Notes under the pieces: model-generated
What the model was told of the DNA's origin: nothing
The model's input: the letters and a program-made list of their open reading frames with translations, nothing else
Databases searched by the model: none
Assembly (NCBI RefSeq): GCF_004358665.1
Contig: NZ_SMZR01000005.1
Span: forward strand, 62,001-126,000
Length of the DNA: 64,000 bases
Direction of reading: 5' to 3'
Source: Jeotgalibacillus sp. S-D1
GTDB lineage: Bacteria > Bacillota > Bacilli > Bacillales > Jeotgalibacillaceae
Position numbers and translations under genes: made by a program
In this document: one piece after another, positions 52,070 through 61,903 of the stretch
How the letters are laid out: the number at the start of each line of letters is the position of its first letter
How positions within the stretch are numbered: the stretch's first letter is position 1

Positions 52070-52079
52070 TTGTATACAA
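52070..52079. promoter_or_regulatory. FadR/GntR-type palindromic operator
   Basis: TTGTATACAA is a perfect palindrome just downstream of the presumed transcription start, with the half-site ATACAAT repeated at 52087-52093. It is the type of site bound by FCD-domain GntR regulators and probably serves the adjacent regulator as autorepressor. Confidence 0.6.
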
Positions 52080-52107
52080 TCTACGAATACAATTAGAGGG
52101 TGCCCAT

Positions 52108-52767
52108 ATGACAATGAAAAAACGAACTGAAGAATTGGCTTATGAAAAGGTAAAAAGAGCGATCATGCTGAAGCGGCTTAATCCTGGACAGCGCATCACC
52201 GAAGACTGGGTAAGTCAGGAGCTGAACATGAGCCGGACGCCGATTCGTGCTGCTTTCAAACGATTGGAGAGCGAGGGGTTGATTCAGCTTGTCCCGCATA
52301 AAGGAGCATTTGTATGCAATCCTTCGAATAAGGAGCTTGAAGATGTATTCCACTTACGGATTATGCTTGAAGGCTATGCTGCCCAACTCGCAATCAATCA
52401 TATTTCAGAGAACGATTTGAAAGAGTTTGAACAGCTTCTTGAACAAGAGATTGCCTCTTATAAGTCCAGAGATTTTGAAGAGTTTATGCATGTAAATGGG
52501 CTTATCCATTCGTTTGCCGCTAAGATTGCAGACAATAAGTTTTTGATGCAGCAAGTTGAGACCTTAAACCAATGGTCGGATTGCTACCTTATTTTGCGTG
52601 ATGAATTTTACACCACGGAATTAAAGAATGTGAAGTCGATTCCAGAGCACAAAGCGATTTATGATGCTTATCAAAAAAAAGATTTACCAGCCGTTAAAAA
52701 AGCAATTGAATTGCATTTATTATCCACATTAAGTGATTTATCCAATCAAGAATCCATTTTCAGTTAA
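52108..52767 (+). CDS. GntR-family regulator, FCD (FadR-like) type
   Basis: This 219-aa protein has a winged helix (residues about 8-75, NPGQRITEDWVSQELNMSRTPIRAAFKRLESEGLIQLVPHKGAFV) and a helical FCD domain (EDVFHLRIMLEGYAAQLA; DKKDLPAVKKAIELHL). It is first in an operon with gabT, an APC permease and gabD, and 12 bp before gabT, so it almost certainly controls GABA or amino-acid use. B. subtilis uses a MocR-type GabR instead; here the regulator is FadR-like. GAGGG precedes the ATG. Confidence 0.9.
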   Translation: MTMKKRTEELAYEKVKRAIMLKRLNPGQRITEDWVSQELNMSRTPIRAAFKRLESEGLIQLVPHKGAFVCNPSNKELEDVFHLRIMLEGYAAQLAINHISENDLKEFEQLLEQEIASYKSRDFEEFMHVNGLIHSFAAKIADNKFLMQQVETLNQWSDCYLILRDEFYTTELKNVKSIPEHKAIYDAYQKKDLPAVKKAIELHLLSTLSDLSNQESIFS

Positions 52768-52779
52768 GGAGGAACAAAC

Positions 52780-54129
52780 ATGACAAATCATGCATCGATT
52801 AAAACTTCACTTCCAGGACCAAAGGCCTCATCCCTTCTCGAGCGCCGACACGCGATTGTGCCGAATGCTGTTAGCTACGGTGTTCCAACTTTTGCAGAAA
52901 CGGCATCAGGATCAAAGATTACGGATGTTGACGGCAATACATTTATTGATTTCGTTGGTGCAATCGGGACCATCAATGTAGGCCATAGCCATCCGAAGGT
53001 GAAAGAGGCACTTCATGAACAAGTCGATAAGTTTATTCACACGGGCTTTAACGTCATGATGTATGAACCATATGTGGCATTAGCGGAAAAACTCGCCGGG
53101 CTTGCTCCGGGCCATCACGATAAAAAGGTTTTGCTCCAAAATAGCGGTGCAGAAGCCGTGGAAAATGCGGTTAAAATTGCGCGGAAATACACAGGACGAC
53201 AAGGAATCGTTACGTTTGCCAACGCGTTTCACGGTCGCACACTCATGACGATGACAATGACCAGCAAAGTAAAGCCATATAAATTCGGCTTTGGACCATT
53301 TGCACCGGAAGTATATAAAGCACAGTTTCCTTATACATATCGCCGTCCGGAAGGCTTGTCTGAAGAAGCATACAGCGAATGGATCATTGAGCAGTTTGAT
53401 GACTTTTTATTAAAAGAAGTTGCTCCTGAAACGATTGCTGCTGTTGTAATGGAGCCGATTCAGGGTGAAGGCGGCTTTATCGTACCAACGGAAAAATTTG
53501 TCCAGGCTGTAAAAGCAAAATGTGAAGAGCATGGAATTTTATTTGTATCAGACGAAATTCAAACAGGCTTTGGCCGTACTGGCAAAACCTTTGCCAGTGA
53601 GCACTTTGACATTGTGCCGGATTTAATTACCGTTTCAAAATCACTTGGCGCAGGCACCCCTATTAGCGGTGTGATCGGCCGCAGTGAAATTATGGACGCC
53701 GCTGCTCCCGGTGAATTAGGCGGTACATACGCAGGCAGCCCACTCGGATGTGTGGCAGCTTTAGCCGTCCTTTCGATTATAGAAGAGGAAAATTTAAATG
53801 AACGTGCAAACGTCATTGGCCATGCTGTGAAAGATCGTTTTGCCAAGCTGCAGCAGGAATTTGACTGCATTGGGGATATACGGGGACTCGGGGCAATGGT
53901 TGCGGTGGAAATTGTGGAAGATCCGAAAACGAAAACTCCGAATAAAGCTTTAGCTGCCAATATTATCTCCGCTGCACAGGCAAATGGCGTTCTTCTTTTA
54001 AGTGCAGGTGTTTACGGTAATGTCATCCGCTTCCTCATGCCGCTTGTGATCACAGACGAAGAATTAACTGAAGGCTTAGACCTTGTCGAAAAAGCTGTTC
54101 GATCTGTCGTTCCAAGCTACTCGGTATAA
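52780..54129 (+). CDS. gabT: 4-aminobutyrate aminotransferase
   Basis: GabT transfers the amino group of GABA to 2-oxoglutarate, giving succinate semialdehyde and glutamate. The 449-aa class III aminotransferase has the PLP-lysine motif ITVSKSLGAGTPISGVIG, GAEAVENAVKIARKYTGRQGIVTFANAFHGRT and EPIQGEGGFIVP, with VSDEIQTGFGRTGK ahead of the lysine. Length and motifs match the GabT type rather than ornithine or acetylornithine enzymes. It is followed within 17 bp by an APC permease and then gabD, which consumes its product. Confidence 0.95.
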   Translation: MTNHASIKTSLPGPKASSLLERRHAIVPNAVSYGVPTFAETASGSKITDVDGNTFIDFVGAIGTINVGHSHPKVKEALHEQVDKFIHTGFNVMMYEPYVALAEKLAGLAPGHHDKKVLLQNSGAEAVENAVKIARKYTGRQGIVTFANAFHGRTLMTMTMTSKVKPYKFGFGPFAPEVYKAQFPYTYRRPEGLSEEAYSEWIIEQFDDFLLKEVAPETIAAVVMEPIQGEGGFIVPTEKFVQAVKAKCEEHGILFVSDEIQTGFGRTGKTFASEHFDIVPDLITVSKSLGAGTPISGVIGRSEIMDAAAPGELGGTYAGSPLGCVAALAVLSIIEEENLNERANVIGHAVKDRFAKLQQEFDCIGDIRGLGAMVAVEIVEDPKTKTPNKALAANIISAAQANGVLLLSAGVYGNVIRFLMPLVITDEELTEGLDLVEKAVRSVVPSYSV

Positions 54130-54146
54130 AAAAGGAGGCGTTATGC

Positions 54147-55547
54147 ATGCAAGAGAAAAAACTTAAAAAAGTATTGTCACGATTTGATCTCCTCTTCCTG
54201 GCACTCGGCGCGATGCTGGGATGGGGCTGGGTCGTACTGTCCGGATCATGGATAACATCAGCCGGATCATTCGGTGCTGTTGTTGCCTTTTTAATCGGAG
54301 GAATTCTTGTTATTTGTGTAGGTATGACTTATGCCGAGCTCGCTTCTGCTATGCCCATGGTCGGTGGTGAACACGCCTATGTTCACCGGGCACTGGGACA
54401 CGATATGTCGTTTATCGCTTCCTGGGCAATTACTTTTGGTTATTTATCTGTTGCTGCCTTTGAGGCTGTGGCATTGCCAACAGTCGTTACATATTTAATT
54501 CCAAACTACGAAGCAGGCTATTTATGGACGGTTGCAGGATGGGATGTTCATTTAAACTGGGTATTGATTGGCTCGCTTGGCGCAGTCGCCATTACAGCGA
54601 TCAACTACTTTGGAATTAAACAAGCTGCTTCCTTCCAGACCTTTTTTACACTTGTCATCATCGGCGTTGGACTGCTGTTGATTTTTGGAGCTGGTATTAA
54701 TGGAGAGACAGCTAATTTATCACCGTTTTTTGTAGGTGGCGCTGGCGGAATTATGACGGTTCTTGTTATGGTCCCCTTTTTATTTGTTGGCTTCGACGTC
54801 ATTCCACAAGTCGCAGAAGAAGCGGACTTGCCTCCTAAACAAATTGGAAAATTAGTCATCATTTCAGTCACTGGTGCGATTCTTTTCTACTTAGCGATTG
54901 CGCTTGGCGTTGGCGTTGCATTAAATTCAACGGAGCTCTCCTTAACCGCATTAGCTTCAGCGGATGCGATCGGAAGCTTATTCAATTCGGATTTATTTGC
55001 ACAAATTCTCATTGTCGGTGGTGTAGCTGGGATCATTACAAGCTGGAATTCCTTCATTATTGGCGGAAGCCGCGTTTTATATGCGATGGCAGAATCCGGG
55101 ATGCTGCCAGCATGGTTTGGAAAGCTGCATCCGAAATACAACACACCATCAAATGCAATTTTATTTATAGGCAGTATTTCCATGCTCGCTCCCCTTCTCG
55201 GCCGTTCAGCTCTTGTATGGATTGTCGATGCAGGCGGACTGGGGATCGTCGTTGCTTATCTGTTGGTTGCACTGGCTTTTATTGTGCTGCGTAAGAAAGA
55301 ACCCGGAATGGAACGTCCTTTCCGTGCCGGAAAATCACCTATTTTCGGTTATCTTGCTTTACTTCTAAGTATTGGATTTGTTGCTCTTTATATGCCCGGC
55401 ATGCCCGCTGCGCTCATTTGGCCGTATGAATGGTTGATGGTTGCCGGCTGGACAGGTATCGGATTATTTTTCTTCATCCGTATGAAAAAAGGCGCCTACA
55501 AAAATCAGAATGTTCAGCAAATAAAATCGGATAAAAAGGTGATTTAA
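54147..55547 (+). CDS. APC-family amino acid permease of the GABA operon
   Basis: This 466-aa protein with about twelve helices belongs to the APC superfamily. The N-terminal FLALGAMLGWGWVVLSGSWITSAG is characteristic of the group, and PFLFVGFDVIPQVAEEADLPPKQIG is a strong family match. It probably carries GABA or a related amino acid into the cell. It lies between gabT and gabD, with 12-17 bp spacings. AAAGGAGGC precedes an out-of-frame ATG at 54143 and the true ATG at 54147. Confidence 0.9.
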   Translation: MQEKKLKKVLSRFDLLFLALGAMLGWGWVVLSGSWITSAGSFGAVVAFLIGGILVICVGMTYAELASAMPMVGGEHAYVHRALGHDMSFIASWAITFGYLSVAAFEAVALPTVVTYLIPNYEAGYLWTVAGWDVHLNWVLIGSLGAVAITAINYFGIKQAASFQTFFTLVIIGVGLLLIFGAGINGETANLSPFFVGGAGGIMTVLVMVPFLFVGFDVIPQVAEEADLPPKQIGKLVIISVTGAILFYLAIALGVGVALNSTELSLTALASADAIGSLFNSDLFAQILIVGGVAGIITSWNSFIIGGSRVLYAMAESGMLPAWFGKLHPKYNTPSNAILFIGSISMLAPLLGRSALVWIVDAGGLGIVVAYLLVALAFIVLRKKEPGMERPFRAGKSPIFGYLALLLSIGFVALYMPGMPAALIWPYEWLMVAGWTGIGLFFFIRMKKGAYKNQNVQQIKSDKKVI

Positions 55548-55559
55548 GGAGGATAAAAC

Positions 55560-56975
55560 ATGAAAATGATCATTAACGGTCTCGATCAGCAAGCCAAAAC
55601 AACATTTGATGTGCGCAATCCAGTTACACAGGAGGTCATCACAACCGTACCGAATGCCGGCGCAGCAGAAGCAGAGCTTGCAGTTGAGTCAGCTTATAGC
55701 GCACACTTAAATTGGAAAGAAACGACCGCCGAAGAACGCGCCGGATTTTTAATGAATTGGTATAAAAAAATCGATGAACATAAAGAAGAATTAGCTCGTC
55801 TTATGACAAGCGAACAAGGAAAACCGTTTAAAGAAGCGCTCGGTGAAGTACAATACGCAAACAACTATATTGCATGGTATGCAGAAGAAGCAAAACGAAT
55901 TTACGGGGAAACAATTCCGGCTTCTCACCGAAATAAGCGGATTCTTGTTCAAAAGCAGCCGGTTGGAGTGATCGCAGCCATTACTCCGTGGAATTTCCCG
56001 GCAGCCATGATTACGCGTAAAATCGCTCCGGCAATTGCTGCCGGGTGCACAGCACTCATTAAACCGGCTGAACAAACGCCGCTCACTGCTTTGCGGTTAG
56101 TTGAACTTGCAAATGAAGCCGGAGCTCCCCCGGGATTGATTAACATCGTAACCGGAGACGCTGAAACGATTAGCAACGTTTGGCTGGCGGATTCACGCGT
56201 TAGAAAGCTTTCGTTCACCGGCTCAACAGAAATTGGAAAGTTATTAATGAAGAAATCTGCTGATACAATGAAACGATTATCACTGGAGCTTGGCGGCCAG
56301 GCACCCTTTATCGTTTTGGCTGATGCCGATTTAGATAAGGCTGTAACCGGGGCTGTCGCTTCGAAATTTCGGAATGCCGGTCAAACATGCGTCTGCTCCA
56401 ACCGATTTTATGTACACGAATCAGTTGAAAAAGCATTTACAGACAAACTGAAAGCAGCCGTAGAAACATTAATTGTTGGAGACGGTCTCGACCCGGCAAC
56501 CGATATCGGCCCCCTGATCGATCAGGACGCTTACAATAAAGTACTGCATCATATTCAACAGGCTGTTGATAACGGAGCAACCATCGTCACTGGCGGAAAA
56601 GGGGTAACGCTACAAAAAGGCTACTTTGTTCAGCCAACAGTCCTTACAAACACAAACGATTCAATGACCTGTATGACAGAAGAAACCTTCGGACCCGTTC
56701 TGCCCATCAGTACATTTACAGATGAAAAGGAAGCCATTAAACGTGCTAACGACACGCCATTCGGCCTAGCTGCCTATTTATTTACGGAAAACCTATCAAA
56801 GGCACTCACACTTTCCGAAGCACTCGACTTTGGCATTATTGGCTTAAACGACGGCGCACCTTCAGCCGCCCAGGCACCATTCGGCGGCTTCAAAGAAAGC
56901 GGCCTCGGACGTGAAGGCGGACATCAGGGCATAGACGAATACCTGGAAACCAAATATATCTCCATCGGCCTATGA
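55560..56975 (+). CDS. gabD: Succinate-semialdehyde dehydrogenase, NAD(P)-dependent
   Basis: GabD oxidises succinate semialdehyde to succinate, completing the GABA shunt. The 471-aa ALDH has ITPWNFPAAMITRKIAPAIAAGCTALIKPAEQTP (cofactor binding), FTGSTEIGKLL, the catalytic Glu in LSLELGGQAPFIVL and the catalytic Cys in FRNAGQTCVCSNRFYV. The CVC pair around the catalytic cysteine matches GabD-type enzymes. AAGGAGG precedes the ATG. It is the last gene of the operon, followed by a terminator. Confidence 0.95.
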   Translation: MKMIINGLDQQAKTTFDVRNPVTQEVITTVPNAGAAEAELAVESAYSAHLNWKETTAEERAGFLMNWYKKIDEHKEELARLMTSEQGKPFKEALGEVQYANNYIAWYAEEAKRIYGETIPASHRNKRILVQKQPVGVIAAITPWNFPAAMITRKIAPAIAAGCTALIKPAEQTPLTALRLVELANEAGAPPGLINIVTGDAETISNVWLADSRVRKLSFTGSTEIGKLLMKKSADTMKRLSLELGGQAPFIVLADADLDKAVTGAVASKFRNAGQTCVCSNRFYVHESVEKAFTDKLKAAVETLIVGDGLDPATDIGPLIDQDAYNKVLHHIQQAVDNGATIVTGGKGVTLQKGYFVQPTVLTNTNDSMTCMTEETFGPVLPISTFTDEKEAIKRANDTPFGLAAYLFTENLSKALTLSEALDFGIIGLNDGAPSAAQAPFGGFKESGLGREGGHQGIDEYLETKYISIGL

Positions 56976-57015
56976 TCTCTTGTTTGCCGTAAAATAAACG
57001 ATTAGACTGTTAAAA

Positions 57016-57067
57016 AGCGCAGAGAAGTCCCAAAATGAAGCATTTTGGCGCATCTCTGCCTTTTTTC
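57016..57067 (+). terminator. Terminator of the GABA operon
   Basis: GCAGAGA...CCAAAATG pairs with CATTTTGG...TCTCTGC with a small internal loop, followed by six T. Confidence 0.85.
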
Positions 57068-57103
57068 TTAGAATGAAGCAGTTTATTTAGGGAGTGAACA
57101 AGG

Positions 57104-57877
57104 ATGATTTTTGACACTGTAATTGGTATAGGCTGGGATGTGGGCGGCTGGATGGGGCATAATCATGGAGTGGCCATCTGTCAGTGGGAGCGCAGGACAA
57201 ATCAAATCGTATGGCGCGGAAAAGCTGCGGAGATATCGATACCTGCCCAGGGTCTCCTTTCCCTTAAGCAACTCACTTCTGAAGTTGAACCTGCTTTTAC
57301 ATTTGAGGATATCGGGATGAATACGCTAATCGTAATTGGAATAGACGCCCCGTTGGGTTTTCCAGCGGCGTTTAATCGGCTCATTAATGGAGAAAAGCCT
57401 GAGATGCAAAAGCCGGACAAGGAAATTAACAATCCGTTGGCCTACCGGGTTACCGATCGGGAAATCTACTCGGTCTTTGGAAAAAAACCGCTGTCAGCCT
57501 CTTATGACCGGATTGGAAACAATGCGACGGCGGCAATGATGCATACTAAACTTTGGGAAAATGAAGGCTTTAAAACACTTCCCTTTCAAACTGCAACCGA
57601 ATCTGACCGCCGGCTTATTATTGAAGTCTACCCTGCCTTGGTAAAAGAAAAAAGATTCGAAGAGGCTCATAACAAAATAAGACGCTTTATCCCTGACGAT
57701 GCTGTCCCGGGAACAGACGCTTATGATGCATGCATTTGTGCACTTTACGCTGTTGCTTATGGAAGTCAAGGCAACGTACTGCCAGAGCTGCAGTCCCCGC
57801 CTGAGAATAAAGCAGAAGAGATAAAAGAAGAAGGCTGGATCTATTATTTTTCACAAAAAAACCTCCCCACCGATTAG
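57104..57877 (+). CDS. DUF429-family protein
   Basis: This 257-aa protein belongs to the DUF429 family, which has an RNase-H-like nucleotidyl fold and no established function. Landmarks are GIGWDVGGWMGHNHGVAI near the start, GIDAPLGFPAAF, EVYPALV and DAYDACICALYAVAYGSQG. GGGAG stands 9 nt before the ATG. A frameshifted fragment of a close paralogue lies at 51423-51622. It is monocistronic. Confidence 0.82.
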   Translation: MIFDTVIGIGWDVGGWMGHNHGVAICQWERRTNQIVWRGKAAEISIPAQGLLSLKQLTSEVEPAFTFEDIGMNTLIVIGIDAPLGFPAAFNRLINGEKPEMQKPDKEINNPLAYRVTDREIYSVFGKKPLSASYDRIGNNATAAMMHTKLWENEGFKTLPFQTATESDRRLIIEVYPALVKEKRFEEAHNKIRRFIPDDAVPGTDAYDACICALYAVAYGSQGNVLPELQSPPENKAEEIKEEGWIYYFSQKNLPTD

Positions 57878-57893
57878 GCGGAGGAGGTCTATT
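57859..57893 (+). terminator. Terminator overlapping the end of the DUF429 gene
   Basis: ACCTCC and GGAGGT pair with partial inner pairing around ACCGATTAGG, followed by CTATTTG. The stem begins inside the last codons. Confidence 0.5.
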
Positions 57894-57912
57894 TGAAATC
57901 ATCCAATTGAGT

Positions 57913-58335
57913 TCATTTTACTAATGAAGCTCTCAAGCTAACGCCGTATTCCAGATAGCCCTTTAAACAGGTTAACATATAAACCCATCCTTCTTTGTTA
58001 TCTACTAATTGACTAATAAGGTCTTCGTCGTTATCATCAAATCCCTCTTCGTTGATTTCTACAATCGTGCTGCCGTTTTCTGTTATTAAATTGATTGTTA
58101 CAGTATGGTTCCCAGCCCACTCGAAGACGATCTTCTTATTTTCCTGCAGTTCAATGATTTTGATATCTCCTTCAGCGCCAAACTCTTCATATGTTAATGT
58201 AATGGTCTTCCCTTCCTGCCATCTCTCAGAGCTTGAAGAAAACCAAAACCCGCCAATCTTTTGCGGATCAACAAACGCTTCAAATATTTCTTTTGCCGAT
58301 TTTTTAATTCTCATTTTAGAAAGATTATTCATCAT
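57913..58335 (-). CDS. SRPBCC/AHSA1-family protein
   Basis: This 140-aa protein has the AHSA1-like pattern: KSAKEIFEAFVDPQKIGGFWFSSSSERWQEGKTITLTYEEFG, a central sheet, and a C-terminal segment with WVYMLTCLKGYLEYG. The fold binds hydrophobic ligands or acts as a chaperone cofactor; the role is unknown. No strong Shine-Dalgarno precedes either of the two ATGs (58335, 58332). Confidence 0.85.
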   Translation of the reverse strand: MMNNLSKMRIKKSAKEIFEAFVDPQKIGGFWFSSSSERWQEGKTITLTYEEFGAEGDIKIIELQENKKIVFEWAGNHTVTINLITENGSTIVEINEEGFDDNDEDLISQLVDNKEGWVYMLTCLKGYLEYGVSLRASLVK

Positions 58336-58588
58336 GAATCAACTCGCTTTCCATTTTTTAAAATTAAAATCGTCAGAAGGATCATTCACATCTATTCTAC
58401 CACCAAAATGGCTCGTAATACCCCTGCCATCTTTAGAATCAATTATTATCAATCGAATATTACCCTATTCTTTTATTTATTTTTACCCATTGCAAAATCT
58501 CCTGCCAAAATATAGTTTCCATCAGAGCTTTTTAGGTAAAAGAGATAAGTGAGTAATTACACGAAAGCATGATTAGAGGTGAAAACAA

Positions 58589-59776
58589 TTGAGTGAACCG
58601 GTAAAATCACTTGGCATCATTACAGCTCCAGGGTATCCGGAGAAATTAATCGGATCAATCAAGGATGGCCTGCCTGAATTGCTCAGATATTATGTAGATG
58701 ATCAATATAATTGGAAGATTGAATTTTATGTTGACTCTCTTACTGGAGGAACGGCCAATTCTGAGGAAGTATTAGATGAAGTAATTAAATTTAAAAGTAA
58801 GCATCAGTGGGACTTTACAGTTGCTCTGACAGATCTCCCCTTACTTAAAGGAAAAAAGGTCGTTATCGCTGAAGCGCTGGAAAAAGAATGCGTTGCGTTA
58901 ATCAGTCTGCCAGGTCTCGGGGCAGCTCCGCTCAGCAGGCGGATAAGGGATTCAATCCTGCAGCTTGTAAATGAAATGGCGTATGACAGTTCAGAGGAAG
59001 GGCGAGCAGAGGCGGAACACAGACTTCAGCAAAAAGATAAAAAAACCGATAAAAAGTTAAAAAACCGGAACCCCAAAAAATTGGTAGGACGGCACGGATT
59101 TGACCGAATCTCTCCAATTAAAAGGGAGGCACCTGAAGAAAATGAAGAACATATCGATGTGCGCTTTAAAGTGGACTCGCGTTTTGGGAGCGCATTGCGG
59201 CTTTTAACCGGAATGGTTCGGGCTAACCGTCCCTGGGCGATGTTTCCCGCCTTTATGAAAGTGATCATGATTGCTTTTACAACGGGCGCTTATGCCCTGG
59301 TGTTCCCTACCCTTTGGCTGCTCAGTAATGAATACAGCGTGGGGCGGCTTCTTTTACTTTCTCTGGTCTCCATTACCGCCATGGTCGCCTGGATTATCAT
59401 TGCCCATAACTTATGGGAGAAAAAGTCAACCACTAGACAAACAGACTATATGAGAAAATTATATAACACTACTACGGCACTCACCTTATTAGTGTCTGTA
59501 TGCTTATATTACTCCTTACTGTTAATTATCTTTTCGATGACCGTTGTATTATTTATCCCTATGAGTCTGCTGCAATCTGAAGTATCACCAGAAGTGGGAA
59601 TCATCAATTATTTTTATATTGCGTGGACAGCCACAAACATCTCGACAATCGTCGGCGCCCTCGGATCGGCACTTGAAAACGAAGAAGTCGTGCTTTCTTC
59701 CACTTACGGGTACCGGCAGCGGCAGCGGTATGAGTCGATTAAGGAAAAAGTTGAGGAAGAAAGCGATAAGTATTAA
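58589..59776 (+). CDS. Membrane protein of unknown function, N-terminal soluble domain plus helices
   Basis: I do not recognise a named family. The first ~210 of 395 residues are soluble (LGIITAPGYPEKLIGSIKDGL, then VALTDLPLLKGKKVVI) with a charged, flexible stretch around 140-190. At least four hydrophobic segments follow between about residues 220 and 360, and the chain ends with a charged tail (YGYRQRQRYESIKEKVEEE). TTG 58589 follows GAGGTG by 7 nt. It is a monocistronic rightward gene with its own terminator. Confidence 0.75.
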   Translation: MSEPVKSLGIITAPGYPEKLIGSIKDGLPELLRYYVDDQYNWKIEFYVDSLTGGTANSEEVLDEVIKFKSKHQWDFTVALTDLPLLKGKKVVIAEALEKECVALISLPGLGAAPLSRRIRDSILQLVNEMAYDSSEEGRAEAEHRLQQKDKKTDKKLKNRNPKKLVGRHGFDRISPIKREAPEENEEHIDVRFKVDSRFGSALRLLTGMVRANRPWAMFPAFMKVIMIAFTTGAYALVFPTLWLLSNEYSVGRLLLLSLVSITAMVAWIIIAHNLWEKKSTTRQTDYMRKLYNTTTALTLLVSVCLYYSLLLIIFSMTVVLFIPMSLLQSEVSPEVGIINYFYIAWTATNISTIVGALGSALENEEVVLSSTYGYRQRQRYESIKEKVEEESDKY

Positions 59777-59853
59777 AGGACTTTCTGCCTCGTGATTTAG
59801 TATGTTAGATGATAAATAATTAAAAAGTGGATGGGAAAAAATTCATTGAATTT

Positions 59854-59890
59854 AAAAAAGAATGTCCACATTTATGGACATTCTTTTTGT
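59854..59890 (+). terminator. Terminator of the membrane protein gene
   Basis: AAAAAGAATGTCCA and TGGACATTCTTTTT form a 14-bp perfect stem with a 6-nt loop and T run; it can also act on the minus strand. Confidence 0.88.
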
Positions 59891-59971
59891 TGTGTAGAAT
59901 CCTATTTAAATTACCTGAACCGGTCTTTTTAGGTCAGTGTCTCTATAAAACTTACCTCGCGAGCCCTTATA

Positions 59972-61903
59972 CTATTTCATATACCGATACTCCATCAAAC
60001 GATTCAAAAGAGTAATTTCCTCTAACAATTCCTCTCCCACATTCGTTTCCTGCACTTTTTTTCGTTTTAATTCTTTATCCACCAGTCGTTTGACGGATAA
60101 CACATCTGTTCCGTTTAATAGCACGTCTTCTTTTGAGTTAAAATGCTGATGGGCGACAAGCTGCATACCGTAGGAGTTATACAATAGAGTATAGCCCGCT
60201 ATGCCGGTTTTCGATTGGTAAGCCTTCGAAAAGCCCCCATCGATTACAATCATCTTGCCATTTGCTTTAATCGGGTTTTCTCCGTCAATCTCCTTGACCG
60301 GGGTATGGCCATTGATGATATGGCCCTGGTCAGGATTAAGACCAAACTCCTCAAGAATGCTCCGGCAGGTATCCTCCTGTTCACGCAAATGGTAATACGG
60401 ATTTTTTCTCTCTTTATGCACTTCCTTATCCTTGATGAAATACCGTTCAAAGGTTGTCATTTCCCGCTTTCCAAAAAGCGATGAGTATTCGCCAGTCCAT
60501 AAATACCAGACCATATCGGTTTCAAGGTCATCCGTTTTTTCGGGGTGGGCAAAAGCCTGGCGCAAATTATGCTCGAAAATATCAAGCAGCTCACGGCCTG
60601 CATAGGTTTTATCTTTGATCATCATTTTTTCCATATTTCCATTTTCATCTAAAGGAATACAACCATGGATTAATAAATTCCCATTATATTTTAAGTAGAG
60701 ACTCCCTTTTTTCATGAGGAAATTCATATGTCTGGCCAGTTTTTCTGAATGCTGGACTGAAAATAACAGCTTCTCCATCACCTGCTCCTCTTCCTCTAAC
60801 AGCTCATCGGGCTGCTTGGGATTAACGGTTTTAAAGCAGGTATTTTCCAATGGATAAGTTTTCCCGTTAATCGTAATCTCATTTTTCTCATAATCAATTT
60901 CCTCAAGCAGCAGCCTTCCTGACATATTAAAGTTCGGCCGTCTTTTAATGATCGGGCTTTCAAGCTTGAACTGAATCATGGCAATGGCCTGATGGATTTT
61001 TGTGATTTGTAATCGCTCGTGGTCTGATGTATGTTTATCTGAATGTGTTTTTGGCCTGAAGACCGGGTTATCGTCGTAGTATTTGTCCGCCAGATTCATC
61101 AGTGGTCTAAGGTTGATCCCATACACATCTTCAATGATATCCAAATTGTCATAGCGTGCACAGATGCGAAGAATATTTGCAAGACACACCTTGGAACCAG
61201 AAAAAGCACCGAGCCAAAGTGCATCGTGATTTCCCCATTGAATATCAACGGAATGATAATTGATGAGTGCTTCCATTATTTTGTCAGGCTCCGGTCCCCG
61301 GTCATAAATATCCCCCACTACATGAAGATGATCAACAACCAGCCGCTGCGTGCTGTATGCCAGCCCAATGATGAGCTTATCTGCCTGTCCGAGAGAAATA
61401 ATCTGCTGGACGATTTTGGTGTAATACTGCTCCTTATTTGCGAATTCATCTTTTTTATAAAGCAGTTCTTCTATTATATAAGCAAACTGTTCTGGAAGGG
61501 CTTTACGCAATTTTGATCGTGTGTATTTGGAAGAGGCATAGGAAATCAGCTTAACCATGCGTTCAATAATCTCTTTATACCAATGATTCAGCTCTTGTTC
61601 ATTATCAAAGCTGTGTTTGATCAGCTGTAATTTTTCTTCTGGATAATAGACCAGCGTCGCCATTTCATTAATTTCATTTTCATAAATAACGCCGCTGAAG
61701 ATATCTCTTATTTTCTCTTTGACCCTGCCGGAACCATTTCGCAATACATGCTGGAAAGCCTGATACTCCCCGTGTAAATCACTGACAAAATGCTCTGTCC
61801 CCTTAGGCAGATTAAGAATGGCTTCGTAATTTATTATTTTCGTTACAACTTTTTCTTCACTATCGTATTTCTGCGCCAATAAATCCAAGTATTTTTTGTC
61901 CAC
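59972..61903 (-). CDS. fbp: Class III fructose-1,6-bisphosphatase
   Basis: This 643-aa enzyme belongs to the large Firmicute FBPase class that hydrolyses fructose-1,6-bisphosphate in gluconeogenesis. Metallophosphatase motifs are [33 protein letters not shown] and [11 protein letters not shown]. The later GHTPV and [21 protein letters not shown] segments are also conserved. It starts with GTG, 9 nt after GGGGGA, and is a lone leftward gene. The class I aldolase gene at 31 kb acts in the preceding reversible step but is not linked. Confidence 0.95.
   Translation of the reverse strand: MDKKYLDLLAQKYDSEEKVVTKIINYEAILNLPKGTEHFVSDLHGEYQAFQHVLRNGSGRVKEKIRDIFSGVIYENEINEMATLVYYPEEKLQLIKHSFDNEQELNHWYKEIIERMVKLISYASSKYTRSKLRKALPEQFAYIIEELLYKKDEFANKEQYYTKIVQQIISLGQADKLIIGLAYSTQRLVVDHLHVVGDIYDRGPEPDKIMEALINYHSVDIQWGNHDALWLGAFSGSKVCLANILRICARYDNLDIIEDVYGINLRPLMNLADKYYDDNPVFRPKTHSDKHTSDHERLQITKIHQAIAMIQFKLESPIIKRRPNFNMSGRLLLEEIDYEKNEITINGKTYPLENTCFKTVNPKQPDELLEEEEQVMEKLLFSVQHSEKLARHMNFLMKKGSLYLKYNGNLLIHGCIPLDENGNMEKMMIKDKTYAGRELLDIFEHNLRQAFAHPEKTDDLETDMVWYLWTGEYSSLFGKREMTTFERYFIKDKEVHKERKNPYYHLREQEDTCRSILEEFGLNPDQGHIINGHTPVKEIDGENPIKANGKMIVIDGGFSKAYQSKTGIAGYTLLYNSYGMQLVAHQHFNSKEDVLLNGTDVLSVKRLVDKELKRKKVQETNVGEELLEEITLLNRLMEYRYMK

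Noticed and set aside
58052-58552. 166-codon plus-strand frame
   Set aside because: It is antisense to the SRPBCC gene for most of its length and has no conserved features.
59827-60015. 62-codon plus-strand frame next to fbp
   Set aside because: It runs through the terminator hairpin and into the antisense of the fbp 3' end.
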